Shown: positions 40,803-49,904 of the stretch, in pieces
Layout: each line of letters opens with the position of its first letter
How positions within the stretch are numbered: the first letter of the stretch is position 1
Source: CALRGE01 sp964360635
GTDB lineage: Bacteria > Patescibacteriota > Gracilibacteria > UBA1369 > 2-02-FULL-48-14
DNA length: 64,000 bases
Assembly (NCBI GenBank): GCA_964360635.1
Contig: CAYHXO010000005.1
Span: 1-64,000, forward strand
Direction of reading: 5' to 3'
Notes under the pieces: model-generated
What the model saw: the letters and a program-made list of their open reading frames with translations, nothing else
The model's database searches: none
What the model was told of the DNA's origin: nothing
Translations under genes and position numbers: made by a program

Positions 40803-42176
40803 ATGAAAATGCATAACGAATCTTTAAATCCTAACTGGATGTCCCTGCAAATAGGTGGAATGACATGTGCCAGTTGTGAGCTTCTGCTCGAGCGCAAGAT
40901 CAGAACTATTCCGGGTGTTGAGAAAGTCCATGTTAATCATAAAACAGGTGTTGCTGATATTAAAATCAATTTATCTCAAAGACCTTCTCTCACTGACATT
41001 CAAAATGCCATTATAGAGGCGGGTTATTTTCTTGGAGAAAAACAAACCGCTCATGAAGTTGATGATAAGTGGGGGGATATTGCTTCCAGTCTTCTTATTA
41101 TATTTATTTTATATAAAGTTTTTCAGGGTTTTGATATTGCTTCATTGACGGGGGCCGGTAGTGACACGGCAACATTCGCCGGCATTTTGATTATCGGATT
41201 GGTAGCTGGAACTTCGAGTTGTTTGGCTGTGACGGGAGGCCTTCTTTTGAGCATGGCTGCCAAGCATAATGAAGTTCACGGTGGGGATACTCGTTGGCAA
41301 AAATTTAAACCTCTTTTGATGTTTAATTTGGGTCGATTGTCTTCATATTTTGTTTTAGGGGGCTTAGTGGGAATTTTGGGAAAATCGATTACGCTTTCCA
41401 CGCGTATGACGGGAGTAATGAACATTGTAATTGCTCTAGTGATGTTTTATTTGGCACTTACTTTATTAAAGATAATACCGAAAGGGAGCTTCCCGATTCG
41501 TCCGCCAAAATGGCTTTCTCACAAAATTGCTGATTTATCAGAACATGAACATCCCGGCGCACCATTCGCTTTAGGAGCTTTAACTTTTTTCTTACCATGT
41601 GGGTTTACTCAATCTTTGCAACTAGTGGCCTTGGCTTCCGGAAGTTTTATAACGGGAGCGTTAACCATGTTCATTTTTGCTTTAGGAACATTGCCTGCCT
41701 TGCTTGGTGTTAGTGCTATTTCTGCAAGTGCCGAAGGAAAAAAAGCAAAACTCTTTCTTCGTTTTTCAGGAACGCTTGTTTTGGTACTTTCAGTATTTAA
41801 TTTAAATAGTGGACTTATTCTTTCCGGTATTGATGTTTCAAGGATTTTTTCTTCTTCAACAAATGCAAAAAGCACTCAGGAGTCAGTATTGGCAGTTGAT
41901 GAAACAGAAGAAGCTCAAACCCTCACTTTCAATGTTAATTCTTATAGTTACAGTCCGGATTTCTTCACGATTAAGGCTGGAAAACCTACATATATTGTAG
42001 CTAATGTGCCAGAAAATCTTGGTGGATGTATCAGCGTTCTTACCGTGCCTGATTTTGGTTTAAGTATCTTGTTGAAAAAGGGTGAGAATAAACTTGGTCC
42101 GTTTACTCCCACAAATAATTTTTATATTACCTGTCCGATGGGCATGTTTAGTGCCAGGGTAGAAGTAATCAATTAA
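40803..42176 (+). CDS. HMA - TauE/SafE-like membrane - cupredoxin protein, copy 2
   Basis: This paralogue of the product at 38260-39594 has the same order of parts: HMA domain with GMTCASC (about residues 19-25), membrane region with SSCLAVTGGLL and FFLPCGFTQSLQL, and a cupredoxin-like end with GGCISVLTVPDFG and ITCPMGMFS. The loop after the first helices keeps WQKFKP, as in copy 1. Two such proteins in one operon may form a pair or act on different copper species. Either Met codon at 40803 or 40809 could start it. Confidence 0.82.
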   Translation: MKMHNESLNPNWMSLQIGGMTCASCELLLERKIRTIPGVEKVHVNHKTGVADIKINLSQRPSLTDIQNAIIEAGYFLGEKQTAHEVDDKWGDIASSLLIIFILYKVFQGFDIASLTGAGSDTATFAGILIIGLVAGTSSCLAVTGGLLLSMAAKHNEVHGGDTRWQKFKPLLMFNLGRLSSYFVLGGLVGILGKSITLSTRMTGVMNIVIALVMFYLALTLLKIIPKGSFPIRPPKWLSHKIADLSEHEHPGAPFALGALTFFLPCGFTQSLQLVALASGSFITGALTMFIFALGTLPALLGVSAISASAEGKKAKLFLRFSGTLVLVLSVFNLNSGLILSGIDVSRIFSSSTNAKSTQESVLAVDETEEAQTLTFNVNSYSYSPDFFTIKAGKPTYIVANVPENLGGCISVLTVPDFGLSILLKKGENKLGPFTPTNNFYITCPMGMFSARVEVIN

Positions 42177-42192
42177 TCTTTAAAAAAATCTT

Positions 42193-42405
42193 ATGAAAAC
42201 TATAGTACAAATCCCGGGAATGCATTGTCACGCTTGCGCTACTTTAGTGACGCAAATAAGTCAGGAATCATCTTCGATCCATAAAGTTGATGTCGATTTG
42301 GAATCGAAAAAAGTTACACTTGATCATGATGAAAGTTTTGATCTAAAGGCTTGGACAAAAGAAATCGAAGCTTTGGGCGATGAATATAAAGTTCTTAACC
42401 AATAA
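42193..42405 (+). CDS. copZ: CopZ-like copper chaperone
   Basis: A single 70-residue HMA domain has the Cu(I) motif GMHCHAC (about residues 9-15) and an acidic C-terminus. It would hand copper to the CopA ATPase encoded directly downstream. The extra His in the motif is unusual and may tune affinity. It starts 16 bases after the SafE-like gene. Confidence 0.88.
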   Translation: MKTIVQIPGMHCHACATLVTQISQESSSIHKVDVDLESKKVTLDHDESFDLKAWTKEIEALGDEYKVLNQ

Positions 42406-42409
42406 ATTT

Positions 42410-45319
42410 ATGTCTGATAAAATTATTTTAAAAATTGCCGGCATGACTTGCAAATCCTGTGAAAAACTTATCACCGGAGAACTGTCCGAATTATCGAATG
42501 TGACTGATATTAAAATTAGTTCCGCTAATGGTAGCGGTGAACTTATTGCTACTTCAGAAGTTTCGGATAAATCTATACTTAAAGCGATTGTGGATGCCGG
42601 ATACAAAGGAACAATTGTGAGCCGTACATCCGAGCAAGATTCGCAAGTTGTAGATACATTCAAGAAAAAAATTGTTAAAAGTGGGGAAGGTGTAAAAATC
42701 AGACTTGAATCAAATACAAAAGCGGAAGGAACATTCACCGGTGATGCAAGCGCGCCGAGCTTTAATGGAACCGTCACTCATCAACGTTCCGGGGAAATTG
42801 AAGTGCCTAAAGATCGATCTGATCTCAATGCTTTTGTGGACGAGCTTTTGCGGTCTTCCAAAATCAATCAGTTACTAAATATTTTTTCGAATGAAACAAG
42901 GGTTCCAGTAGAAAATGCGGCACTCTCATCAGGTGTTGTAAAAACTCAACTTTTCAAATTAAAAGAAAAAAAGGAGGAGCAAGTACAGTTGTCATTAAGT
43001 GGAATGAGTTGTGCTTCTTGTGCCGGATTGATTGAAAGAAATCTTAAAAAAGTACCGGGTGTGAAATCTGCAAATGTGAATTTTGCAGCAGAAAAAGCAA
43101 GGGTCGTTTTTGATAATTCAAGTACGAATGTGGAAGCGTTGATTTCTGCAGTTGAACAGGCAGGATACAAAGCAGAATTGGCGGGAAAAAGTGACCCCGA
43201 GGTTGATAGACGTAAAAGAGAAGATACAATAAAAAGTTATTTTAGAAAATTTATTTGGAGTCTTATTCTAAGTTTCCCGATGCTGTATTTTATGCTTTTG
43301 GATTTCTTGCCGGCTCTTCCCTTGAGAGAATTTCTCATGCCGAAAATTGGTATTATTTCAGTTATACTTACACTTCCGGTGCAATTTATAATCGGTGCGG
43401 GATTTTACAAGGGCATGTGGAGTAGTTTGCGGATGAAAACATTCAATATGGATAGTTTGATTGCAATCGGTACTTCGACCGCTTTCTTTTATAGTTTGTG
43501 GCAATTGGTGAATTATGTGATTCTGACAGGTAGTATCATCGGACTGGATGGTGAAAAAATTCCCGAGCTTTATTTTGAGACCGCAGCATTTTTGATTACG
43601 TTCGTGTTATTAGGAAAATGGTTGGAAGTGAAAACAAAAGGACGTACCTCCGATGCAATAAAAAAACTTGTTGGCTTGCAGGCTAAAACGGCTCGTGTGA
43701 TTAAAAATGGAGTTACGGAAGATCTGCCGATAGAACAAGTTTTGGCGGGTGATACGATATTAGTTCGTCCCGGTGAGAAAATTCCGGTAGATGGAGTTGT
43801 GAGTAAGGGGCAATCATCAGTGGATGAATCAATGATTACCGGTGAAAGTATTCCGGTAGAAAAAAATATAGGTGATACTGTTATAGGTGCGACAATGAAT
43901 AAAAATGGCAGTTTTGAATTTACCGCCACTAAAGTTGGCAGCGAAAGCACTTTGGCTCAAATAATCCGTGTTGTGGAAGAAGCACAAGGTTCAAAAGCGC
44001 CGATTCAGGCTTTGGCAGATCAGATTTCCGCATATTTCGTGCCAATTGTTATAGGTCTGGCAATTTTGACATTCTTAGTTTGGTATTTCTTTCTTGGAGC
44101 TACTCTTTCATTTGCAATGATGGCTTTTACTTCTGTCATTGTGATTGCTTGTCCTTGCGCGCTTGGTTTGGCAACCCCTACTGCGATTATGGTTGGGACA
44201 GGGAAGGGAGCCGAGCATGGTATTTTGATTAAAGGTGGAGAACCATTAGAAGCTGCTTGTAAGGTGAAGGCGGTCGTGTTCGATAAAACCGGAACTTTAA
44301 CTAAAGGAAAGCCGGAGGTTACAGATGTTGTTAGTGCCGGTTTAACTGATGAAGATGAAATTATTACAATTTCAGCAAGTCTGGAAAAACTTTCCGAGCA
44401 TCCTTTGGCGGAAGCCATTGTGAAATATGCGGAAGAAGAGTCAATTTCTTTGGATGAGGTTAAAGATTTTCAGGCAATTCCCGGACATGGAGTTGAAGGA
44501 GTGATCGGCCGCAATAAATATTATTTGGGTAACCGAAAACTTCTCACGGATATTGTTGGTTTGCCGGAATCCGCTACGGAAAAAATAGAACGAAAAATCC
44601 GTAAATTAGAAGATAATGGTAAAACTGTAATGATCTTGGCTTCAAGCAAAGAAGTGCTTGGACTTGTGGCGGTTGCGGATACAATCAAAGAAACCACAGT
44701 TGAGGCGGTGCGAGCTTTAGAGGCTCGTCATATTGAAGTTTATATGATTACCGGAGATAACCGTCGTACTGCGGAAGCTATTGCGCGCCAAGCAGGAATA
44801 AAAAATGTATTGGCTGAAGTTTTGCCTGAGGACAAAGCTAATGAAGTTAAAAAATTACAAGAAACAGGTATCAGAGTGGCAATGGTTGGAGACGGTATTA
44901 ATGATGCTCCGGCTCTTGCACAAGCGGATTTGGGAATCGCAATGGGATCAGGAACCGATGTGGCGATGGAAACAGGTGGGATTGTAATTATCAGAAATGA
45001 TTTAAGAGATGTGCTTACAGCGATTCAGTTAAGTCGAGAAACAATGAATAAAATCAAACAGAATATGTTCTTTGCGCTCTTTTATAACGTGGTTGGAATT
45101 CCGATTGCGGCGAGGGTATTCATTGGTTTAGGTTTGGTACTTCGTCCTGAATTGGCCGGTCTTGCAATGGCCTTTAGCTCAATTTCCGTAGTAAGTAATT
45201 CATTGCTGTTGAAAGGATTCCGTCCGGGGAAGAAAAACTGGATTTCTGCGATTGCTCCTGTGGTGATGACAGGTGGTTTTACAGCGGTGTTTTTCCTATT
45301 CGCTAAATTGAGTGCTTAG
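42410..45319 (+). CDS. copA: Cu(I)-exporting P1B-type ATPase
   Basis: It pumps Cu(I) out of the cell. It has two HMA domains, with GMTCKSC (about 11-17) and GMSCASC (about 198-204). Between them (about 73-190) lies an unusual insert of some 115 residues without recognised fold (includes VKIRLESNTKAEGTFTGDAS). The usual core follows: TGES actuator, CPC in the membrane (about 581-583), DKTGTLT with the phosphorylated Asp (about 625), SEHPLAEAI and GDGINDAPA (about 828). The ATG at 42410 is chosen, as it lies 4 bases past copZ and begins the HMA domain. At 969 residues it is longer than most CopA because of the insert. Confidence 0.95.
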   Translation: MSDKIILKIAGMTCKSCEKLITGELSELSNVTDIKISSANGSGELIATSEVSDKSILKAIVDAGYKGTIVSRTSEQDSQVVDTFKKKIVKSGEGVKIRLESNTKAEGTFTGDASAPSFNGTVTHQRSGEIEVPKDRSDLNAFVDELLRSSKINQLLNIFSNETRVPVENAALSSGVVKTQLFKLKEKKEEQVQLSLSGMSCASCAGLIERNLKKVPGVKSANVNFAAEKARVVFDNSSTNVEALISAVEQAGYKAELAGKSDPEVDRRKREDTIKSYFRKFIWSLILSFPMLYFMLLDFLPALPLREFLMPKIGIISVILTLPVQFIIGAGFYKGMWSSLRMKTFNMDSLIAIGTSTAFFYSLWQLVNYVILTGSIIGLDGEKIPELYFETAAFLITFVLLGKWLEVKTKGRTSDAIKKLVGLQAKTARVIKNGVTEDLPIEQVLAGDTILVRPGEKIPVDGVVSKGQSSVDESMITGESIPVEKNIGDTVIGATMNKNGSFEFTATKVGSESTLAQIIRVVEEAQGSKAPIQALADQISAYFVPIVIGLAILTFLVWYFFLGATLSFAMMAFTSVIVIACPCALGLATPTAIMVGTGKGAEHGILIKGGEPLEAACKVKAVVFDKTGTLTKGKPEVTDVVSAGLTDEDEIITISASLEKLSEHPLAEAIVKYAEEESISLDEVKDFQAIPGHGVEGVIGRNKYYLGNRKLLTDIVGLPESATEKIERKIRKLEDNGKTVMILASSKEVLGLVAVADTIKETTVEAVRALEARHIEVYMITGDNRRTAEAIARQAGIKNVLAEVLPEDKANEVKKLQETGIRVAMVGDGINDAPALAQADLGIAMGSGTDVAMETGGIVIIRNDLRDVLTAIQLSRETMNKIKQNMFFALFYNVVGIPIAARVFIGLGLVLRPELAGLAMAFSSISVVSNSLLLKGFRPGKKNWISAIAPVVMTGGFTAVFFLFAKLSA

Positions 45320-45329
45320 ATTTATAAAT

Positions 45330-45367
45330 TATTAGTTGAACTTTTGGTCGAAAGGTTCAACTAATAT
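45330..45367 (+). promoter_or_regulatory. long hairpin between copA and the DUF5676 gene
   Basis: TATTAGTTGAAC pairs with GTTCAACTAATA, and further pairing with one bulge extends inward. The T run follows only about 20 bases later, so it may be an mRNA processing or stability element, or a weak terminator. Confidence 0.55.
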
Positions 45368-45403
45368 TAGTACAAATTCATTATTTTTTTCACTAGATTA
45401 TAT

Positions 45404-45667
45404 ATGAAATTTTCATTCTCAAAATACGGCTGGCGCTGTGTGTTAGGTGCAGAAGTGTTTTATGCACTTTGCCTAATGTTCGGCCTTAGTTTAACAGGTG
45501 CAGATTTCACTTTGCACAATTCACTTTTTGAACTGCTTCCCGGTTTCACATGGATCAGCTTAAGTAGTGTTTTAATTGGTGCCGTTCAGATTTTTATCTA
45601 CTCGTGGATATTCGCAGCTTATATGGTGTGGATGTTGAACTCCAGCATGGAGCACGGTAAACGATAA
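45404..45667 (+). CDS. DUF5676-like small membrane protein
   Basis: The 87-residue protein has two hydrophobic helices (about residues 13-30 and 52-76), and WISLSSVLIGAVQIFIYSWI near the second, as in DUF5676 membrane proteins that often accompany copper-export genes. Its function is not established. It is the last gene of the copper operon, before the terminator at 45669-45704. Confidence 0.7.
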   Translation: MKFSFSKYGWRCVLGAEVFYALCLMFGLSLTGADFTLHNSLFELLPGFTWISLSSVLIGAVQIFIYSWIFAAYMVWMLNSSMEHGKR

Positions 45668-45668
45668 G

Positions 45669-45704
45669 TTGGATTAAGCGCCGATTTTTCAGTAATCCAT
45701 TTTT
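45669..45704 (+). terminator. rho-independent terminator of the copper operon
   Basis: TGGATTA (45669-45675) pairs with TAATCCA (45692-45698) and is directly followed by six T residues. A second inverted repeat, GTACTATG/CATAGTAC (45723-45756), lies just downstream. Confidence 0.8.
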
Positions 45705-45832
45705 TAGCATATTAACTATAGTGTACTATGCTTATTTCCCTTTTTAGACATAGTACATATACGATTAAATGCCAGTTGCCAAAGGGGGGGATTATGGTAT
45801 GATTACAGGAATTCGTCTTAACAAAAATAAAC

Positions 45833-46702
45833 ATGTTAGAACAGCACAATGAACAACCGGAAACTTTAGCACCCAAATCAAAGACGGAAGTATCTAAGCC
45901 CAGTTTGGACACTGAAGAGCGAGCTGAAAAACAGATGGAGGCAAAGTTAAATCTCTTAGAGGATGCAGTGCTTGCTGTTGGAAAGGCTAATCCTGCGTAT
46001 AAAATGGATGATTTTTATTTAGGGATGTGTGAGTTGGTTTATGCAGACGAATTTCCTGTGAGCAAGATTGAAAAAGTAGTGGATTTAATCGATACATATC
46101 CATTTTCTAAGGCCGGAGCTAAAAAGTTCAATGATTTAACGCAAGCTGGAGACTATGTTTATCTTGTAGGCCTATTAGAGAATAATTTGAAGTGTCTTGA
46201 TGAACTACAAATTATAGATAAGAGCCTCAAGGGGTTCGAGCGTCGCATATTAGATAAATTTCTAGCAGTAGCCGGTAGCTTAGGCGTACTTACGTTGAGC
46301 ATTAGTGGCAAGGGTCCCATTTACCATGGATGTATGGGACTTGCTCCCGATGATATGTCTTCTTACGATTTACGGATATTAATGGGACCTGAAGAGACCT
46401 CATCAAATCAATCGCAAAGGAGTTCACATGAAAAGATGAGTGGCGCTATTGCGGCTACTTATTCTCTAGCTGTTTCAGAGGAAGAACTATCTAGACAGGA
46501 AGATTTGATTGAAGAAGCGGAACTAAAAGGAGAAGAAAATGAGCAAGCGAATGCTGCTTTTAGAGAAGAGTATGAGGCAACAAAGGAAGAAACCGGTCTG
46601 ACCATAGAAGAGTTTGGCAAAGATATTTTAGAAGAGTTCAAAGTGCAAAATGAAGAAACCGGCATCACCTGGCCGCAGTTCATTGCCAAACGCAGTGTGT
46701 AG
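45833..46702 (+). CDS. hypothetical cytoplasmic protein, 289 aa
   Basis: Unrecognised. It is acidic and helix-rich with no signal or membrane segment. Residues 1-35 are polar and probably disordered. About 40-180 look globular (FYLGMCELVYADEFPVSKIEKVV), and about 200-280 form long acidic helices (SEEELSRQEDLIEEAELKGE), probably coiled coil. The product ends FIAKRSV. The gap before it holds a G7 run and the copper-operon terminator. No partner gene is evident. Confidence 0.65.
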   Translation: MLEQHNEQPETLAPKSKTEVSKPSLDTEERAEKQMEAKLNLLEDAVLAVGKANPAYKMDDFYLGMCELVYADEFPVSKIEKVVDLIDTYPFSKAGAKKFNDLTQAGDYVYLVGLLENNLKCLDELQIIDKSLKGFERRILDKFLAVAGSLGVLTLSISGKGPIYHGCMGLAPDDMSSYDLRILMGPEETSSNQSQRSSHEKMSGAIAATYSLAVSEEELSRQEDLIEEAELKGEENEQANAAFREEYEATKEETGLTIEEFGKDILEEFKVQNEETGITWPQFIAKRSV

Positions 46703-46782
46703 GCTGTTGTACAAAAAATCGCAGATTTGATTATTGCCTAGATTAAGAATATTCTTTGGAGGTATTTCTTAATCATATTATT

Positions 46783-47091
46783 ATGGTCGGTTTTATGGGG
46801 ATGTTTTTTATTCTTTTTCATGCGATTGGCATGATTTCGCTTTCTTTCGGTTTGGTTTTGTTAATTGTTTATATGGCAAAGTATACGAAGAAGGAAACAC
46901 TTTTTAATGTTTCGGTTGGGGTGATTGTCGTAGGATTGATATTCTCAGTTCTAACATTGGGCGTTTTTGCTTTGGTAGGAGGAAGTGAAGGGTCATCGAT
47001 GATGGATGGATTCAGCGAAAGATCGTTTAATATGATGAATTGGGATAATGATGAAACTGAGTCATCTACAACTGAAAGTACTCGGATCTAG
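46783..47091 (+). CDS. two-helix membrane protein, about 102 aa
   Basis: Two strongly hydrophobic segments (about residues 1-29 and 40-64) are followed by a Ser/Met/acid-rich tail. A GGAGG ribosome binding site lies at 46758-46762, but the nearest ATG (46783) is 20 bases further, and a TTG at 46756 overlaps the site itself. The ATG is preferred with some doubt. No family is recognised. It is followed by a terminator within the end of the convergent RluA-type gene. Confidence 0.5.
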   Translation: MVGFMGMFFILFHAIGMISLSFGLVLLIVYMAKYTKKETLFNVSVGVIVVGLIFSVLTLGVFALVGGSEGSSMMDGFSERSFNMMNWDNDETESSTTESTRI

Positions 47092-47721
47092 TTAGAAACT
47101 AGCGGGAGCTTGAATTTCCACCATTTTGTCTAAAAGCGGATGGTGGAATTTTATTTTCCAGGCTTGTAGGAAGTAGCGGCCTTGATCTTTTGTTAGATCT
47201 AGATATTTTCGGTTGAATTTCTTGTCGCCATATTCACGGTCTAAAACCAGCGGATTTCCAATCATTGCAAGGTGCTTTCTGATCTGGTGTTTTCTTCCGG
47301 TTTCAATTTTCACTTCGAGCATCGAAAGAATTCCAAGTCGTTTCATTAGTCTGTAATGAGTTGTGGCCGGAATTTTTTCTTTCTTCTCACGACTTTCGAG
47401 AGGGAAGTTGATTGTACTTTTTGAGAAACGAGGGTTGCCTTTAACGAGTGCTAGGTAGGTTTTTTCTGTTTTTGGATCTTTAAAAATGCCTTCAAGTGCT
47501 TCACGGTCGCGCGGATATTTTCCAAAAAGGAGCACGCCTGATGTGTCACGGTCGATTCGGTGTAAGAGGTAAGATTTGTAGTCTTTATCGCGTAGTTGCA
47601 TTCGCATAATTCCTTGAACAGTTTTTGCTTCAGGAATATTTGGAGCTGGAACAGAAACAAGTCCACCCGGTTTATCGATTGCGAACATGAAGTCGTCTTC
47701 GTATATTATTTTTAAATTCAT
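47092..47721 (-). CDS. RluA-family pseudouridine synthase
   Basis: It isomerises uridine in rRNA or tRNA. The catalytic motif HRIDRDTSGVLLFGK holds the essential Asp, and GRKHQIRKHLAMIGNPLVLDREYG is the family's second block. At 209 residues it has the catalytic domain alone, without an S4 domain, so the target position (RluA, RluC/D or TruC type) cannot be decided. Its ATG overlaps the upstream gene's stop as ATGA. Confidence 0.92.
   Translation of the reverse strand: MNLKIIYEDDFMFAIDKPGGLVSVPAPNIPEAKTVQGIMRMQLRDKDYKSYLLHRIDRDTSGVLLFGKYPRDREALEGIFKDPKTEKTYLALVKGNPRFSKSTINFPLESREKKEKIPATTHYRLMKRLGILSMLEVKIETGRKHQIRKHLAMIGNPLVLDREYGDKKFNRKYLDLTKDQGRYFLQAWKIKFHHPLLDKMVEIQAPASF
47113..47155 (+). 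terminator. hairpin that may end the 102-aa gene transcript
   Basis: TTCCACCAT pairs with ATGGTGGAA across a 16-base loop and is followed by TTTTATTTT in the plus direction. It lies inside the 3' end of the convergent pseudouridine synthase gene. Confidence 0.5.
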
Positions 47722-49217
47722 AGCAGTTTTTGCGCGAGCCCTGTTTGTTTGAATATATCTTCAGGTGTCTCTACTAGAAGACTTGGGTCACGTTCCTGAA
47801 TAGGATACAGCACTGTGTACATTTCAGGAAGCATTGGCGCCATCATCTCAGACATTGTGACTTTTTTGGAAAGATTCACGTAAGTTTCAAAACTTGTATC
47901 TTCGTTCTCAAGAATCATATCGAAACTCATTGCAGGGAAAGCCTCACCATCTTTACTTTTCAGGTAAGAAAGTACCATTCCGTCACCTCCGAGCTCTTTT
48001 GTTTGAACCGGCTCTAGAGCATTGACTTCTTCTGTCAGACCGAGTTCGCTGAGCATGTCACTCCAGGCTTTTTTTGTTTGAGTTAAATCATTAACTTGGC
48101 AAAATCCACCAAGACATTTCATTCCATAATAAAGTGAAACCATTAAATAACAGATCAGCATTCCAGGGAAGATTTTTTTGTCGCGCAATGCTTGAGCGAT
48201 TCCTTCCGGGTTCATTTCATAATTCCAAGAACCGTGGCCAGATGTGAGCATGCCGTCTTTTAAGGTTAGGCGAACTCGGTGTAGTTTTTCATCAAGTGCC
48301 CAGAACATATAAGTTCCCCAATCTTTTTCAAGAGAGAAGGCCCCAGGAATATTGTTGAAATACTTATAATTTAGATCAATAAATTTTGGATCGAACAGGA
48401 CTTTATATATTAATGAGTCAGGATTTTTTAAGTGATTATTCAGCAACATTTCAGTAACAAGTGTTTCGATTTCCAGGTAAATAAGGTCAGGCATTTTTTT
48501 CTCTTTTACAGGGTGGAAAAGTCTGCGCCATAGATAGAAATTGATTTCTGTAATCTGTTCATTGAGTTCAGGAGTGTTCATCACTTGTTCATTTGCAAAA
48601 AACTCTTCAATTAAATCGCGAATTTTTTCGCCTCGACCCGGATCAAAATCTTTTTTTACCAATTCGTCTTCTGCTTTGCTCAAATCTTCTCGGTTGTATC
48701 CACGAGTTGCATAAACCACGCCCATTTTTAGTTTATCCGGTAGAAATGGAAGTCGAATTAGTGAGTTTGAATCATCGCCGTGGCCATGAAAAAGAATTCC
48801 CCGAGTATAAGTCGAGGAATTGTTTACGGACACACTTGCGAAAGAGAAAACTACTAGATATTTCATATCCGGGTCTTCAGTTTCGTAATAAGGAATTGCC
48901 GAAATTATATTTGAGTTGAGGAAAAAGGGATGTTGAATCGGTCCGTGGTGATCTGTTGTTGAAACAAGAGGTTTTTTCAAAAGTTGAGTTGAAACTTCTT
49001 TTGCTACTTGTGCGCCAAGTCGCTTCTCAATTAGTTTTTCTGCGCATTCAATCAATTCCGGCTTTCTTGCATCTAAAAAAGGACTCGGATTTACGTCCAT
49101 GAAATCCTTTGCGTAGTCGAAGAGAAATTCTCCCCCGTGTTTTTGCATTATTTCACCCAAGATTGGGCGTCTTTTCCAGATTGCATTCTTTAATTTTTCT
49201 AGTACCGAGTCAGGCAT
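47718..49217 (-). CDS. hypothetical protein, 499 aa
   Basis: No family is recognised. It has no signal peptide, so it should be soluble. Motif-like segments are STTDHHGPIQHPFFLNSN (about residues 87-104) and GILFHGHGDDSN (about 141-152), rich in His and Asp, which could bind a metal, and SGHGSWNYEMNPEG further on. Together they hint at an enzyme. It is co-transcribed with the pseudouridine synthase (4-base overlap). The His/Asp segments would be the first residues to compare in homologues. Confidence 0.7.
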   Translation of the reverse strand: MPDSVLEKLKNAIWKRRPILGEIMQKHGGEFLFDYAKDFMDVNPSPFLDARKPELIECAEKLIEKRLGAQVAKEVSTQLLKKPLVSTTDHHGPIQHPFFLNSNIISAIPYYETEDPDMKYLVVFSFASVSVNNSSTYTRGILFHGHGDDSNSLIRLPFLPDKLKMGVVYATRGYNREDLSKAEDELVKKDFDPGRGEKIRDLIEEFFANEQVMNTPELNEQITEINFYLWRRLFHPVKEKKMPDLIYLEIETLVTEMLLNNHLKNPDSLIYKVLFDPKFIDLNYKYFNNIPGAFSLEKDWGTYMFWALDEKLHRVRLTLKDGMLTSGHGSWNYEMNPEGIAQALRDKKIFPGMLICYLMVSLYYGMKCLGGFCQVNDLTQTKKAWSDMLSELGLTEEVNALEPVQTKELGGDGMVLSYLKSKDGEAFPAMSFDMILENEDTSFETYVNLSKKVTMSEMMAPMLPEMYTVLYPIQERDPSLLVETPEDIFKQTGLAQKLL

Positions 49218-49275
49218 ATTTTTTTTACTTCTTGACCGGGGATTTTATACCGAAACAAGGAAAATGCAAGGGTAA

Positions 49276-49818
49276 TTATCTCTTAGTTTTTTGTTGATAT
49301 GTCCAGAAAAAATAAAGGAAAATTGCTGGTGGTAACAAAAATGCGATGTTGTTCAAAATTGTGACAAGAGTAATTTTGTCATTTTGTAAAATTATTTTTG
49401 AGAGAATGTTGTAAACTAATGTGATTGACCAAAAACAACTGATGATTAGCCCTAAAACCAGGTTGAAACGTATAGATTTTTTGAAAAATAAATCGTCCCA
49501 ATTTGCAGGGGTTTCTTTAAGAGATTTATTTAGGCGTTTTACACAGAAAATGAATAATGGCAAAATTGGCACTAATACAGCAATTGCAAATACTAAAGTA
49601 TTTTTTGCCTGCAATACATCTTCAGGAGTGGGTTTTAAGAGAATACTAATGATTGCCAACAAACTACATACCACCATTAGTACTGTTATCCACCCAAAAA
49701 TTGCACTTAAAGAACTCGCTAGCCCAACCTTAGATTTAACCGCCCCAACGTTCACATTATACTGAACGTTTTCTACTTGTTTTGGCGTTCCTGTACCTCC
49801 TGTTTGGTTTGTTTCCAT
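49276..49818 (-). CDS. four-helix membrane protein, 180 aa
   Basis: Unrecognised. A polar N-terminus of about 30 residues is followed by four hydrophobic segments (about 33-63, 75-93, 110-135 and 147-170). A Lys/Asn-rich loop is between helices 2 and 3. It lies alone, divergent from HNH unit 3, with an AT-rich upstream stretch. Function unknown. Confidence 0.65.
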   Translation of the reverse strand: METNQTGGTGTPKQVENVQYNVNVGAVKSKVGLASSLSAIFGWITVLMVVCSLLAIISILLKPTPEDVLQAKNTLVFAIAVLVPILPLFIFCVKRLNKSLKETPANWDDLFFKKSIRFNLVLGLIISCFWSITLVYNILSKIILQNDKITLVTILNNIAFLLPPAIFLYFFWTYQQKTKR

Positions 49819-49904
49819 GTTTTGAATTAATTTCTAATAAGATTCTACAGGTTTTTTATAATCATTAAAGATGGATTTTGCAGTTTCTCGTGGTCAATTA
49901 CGAG

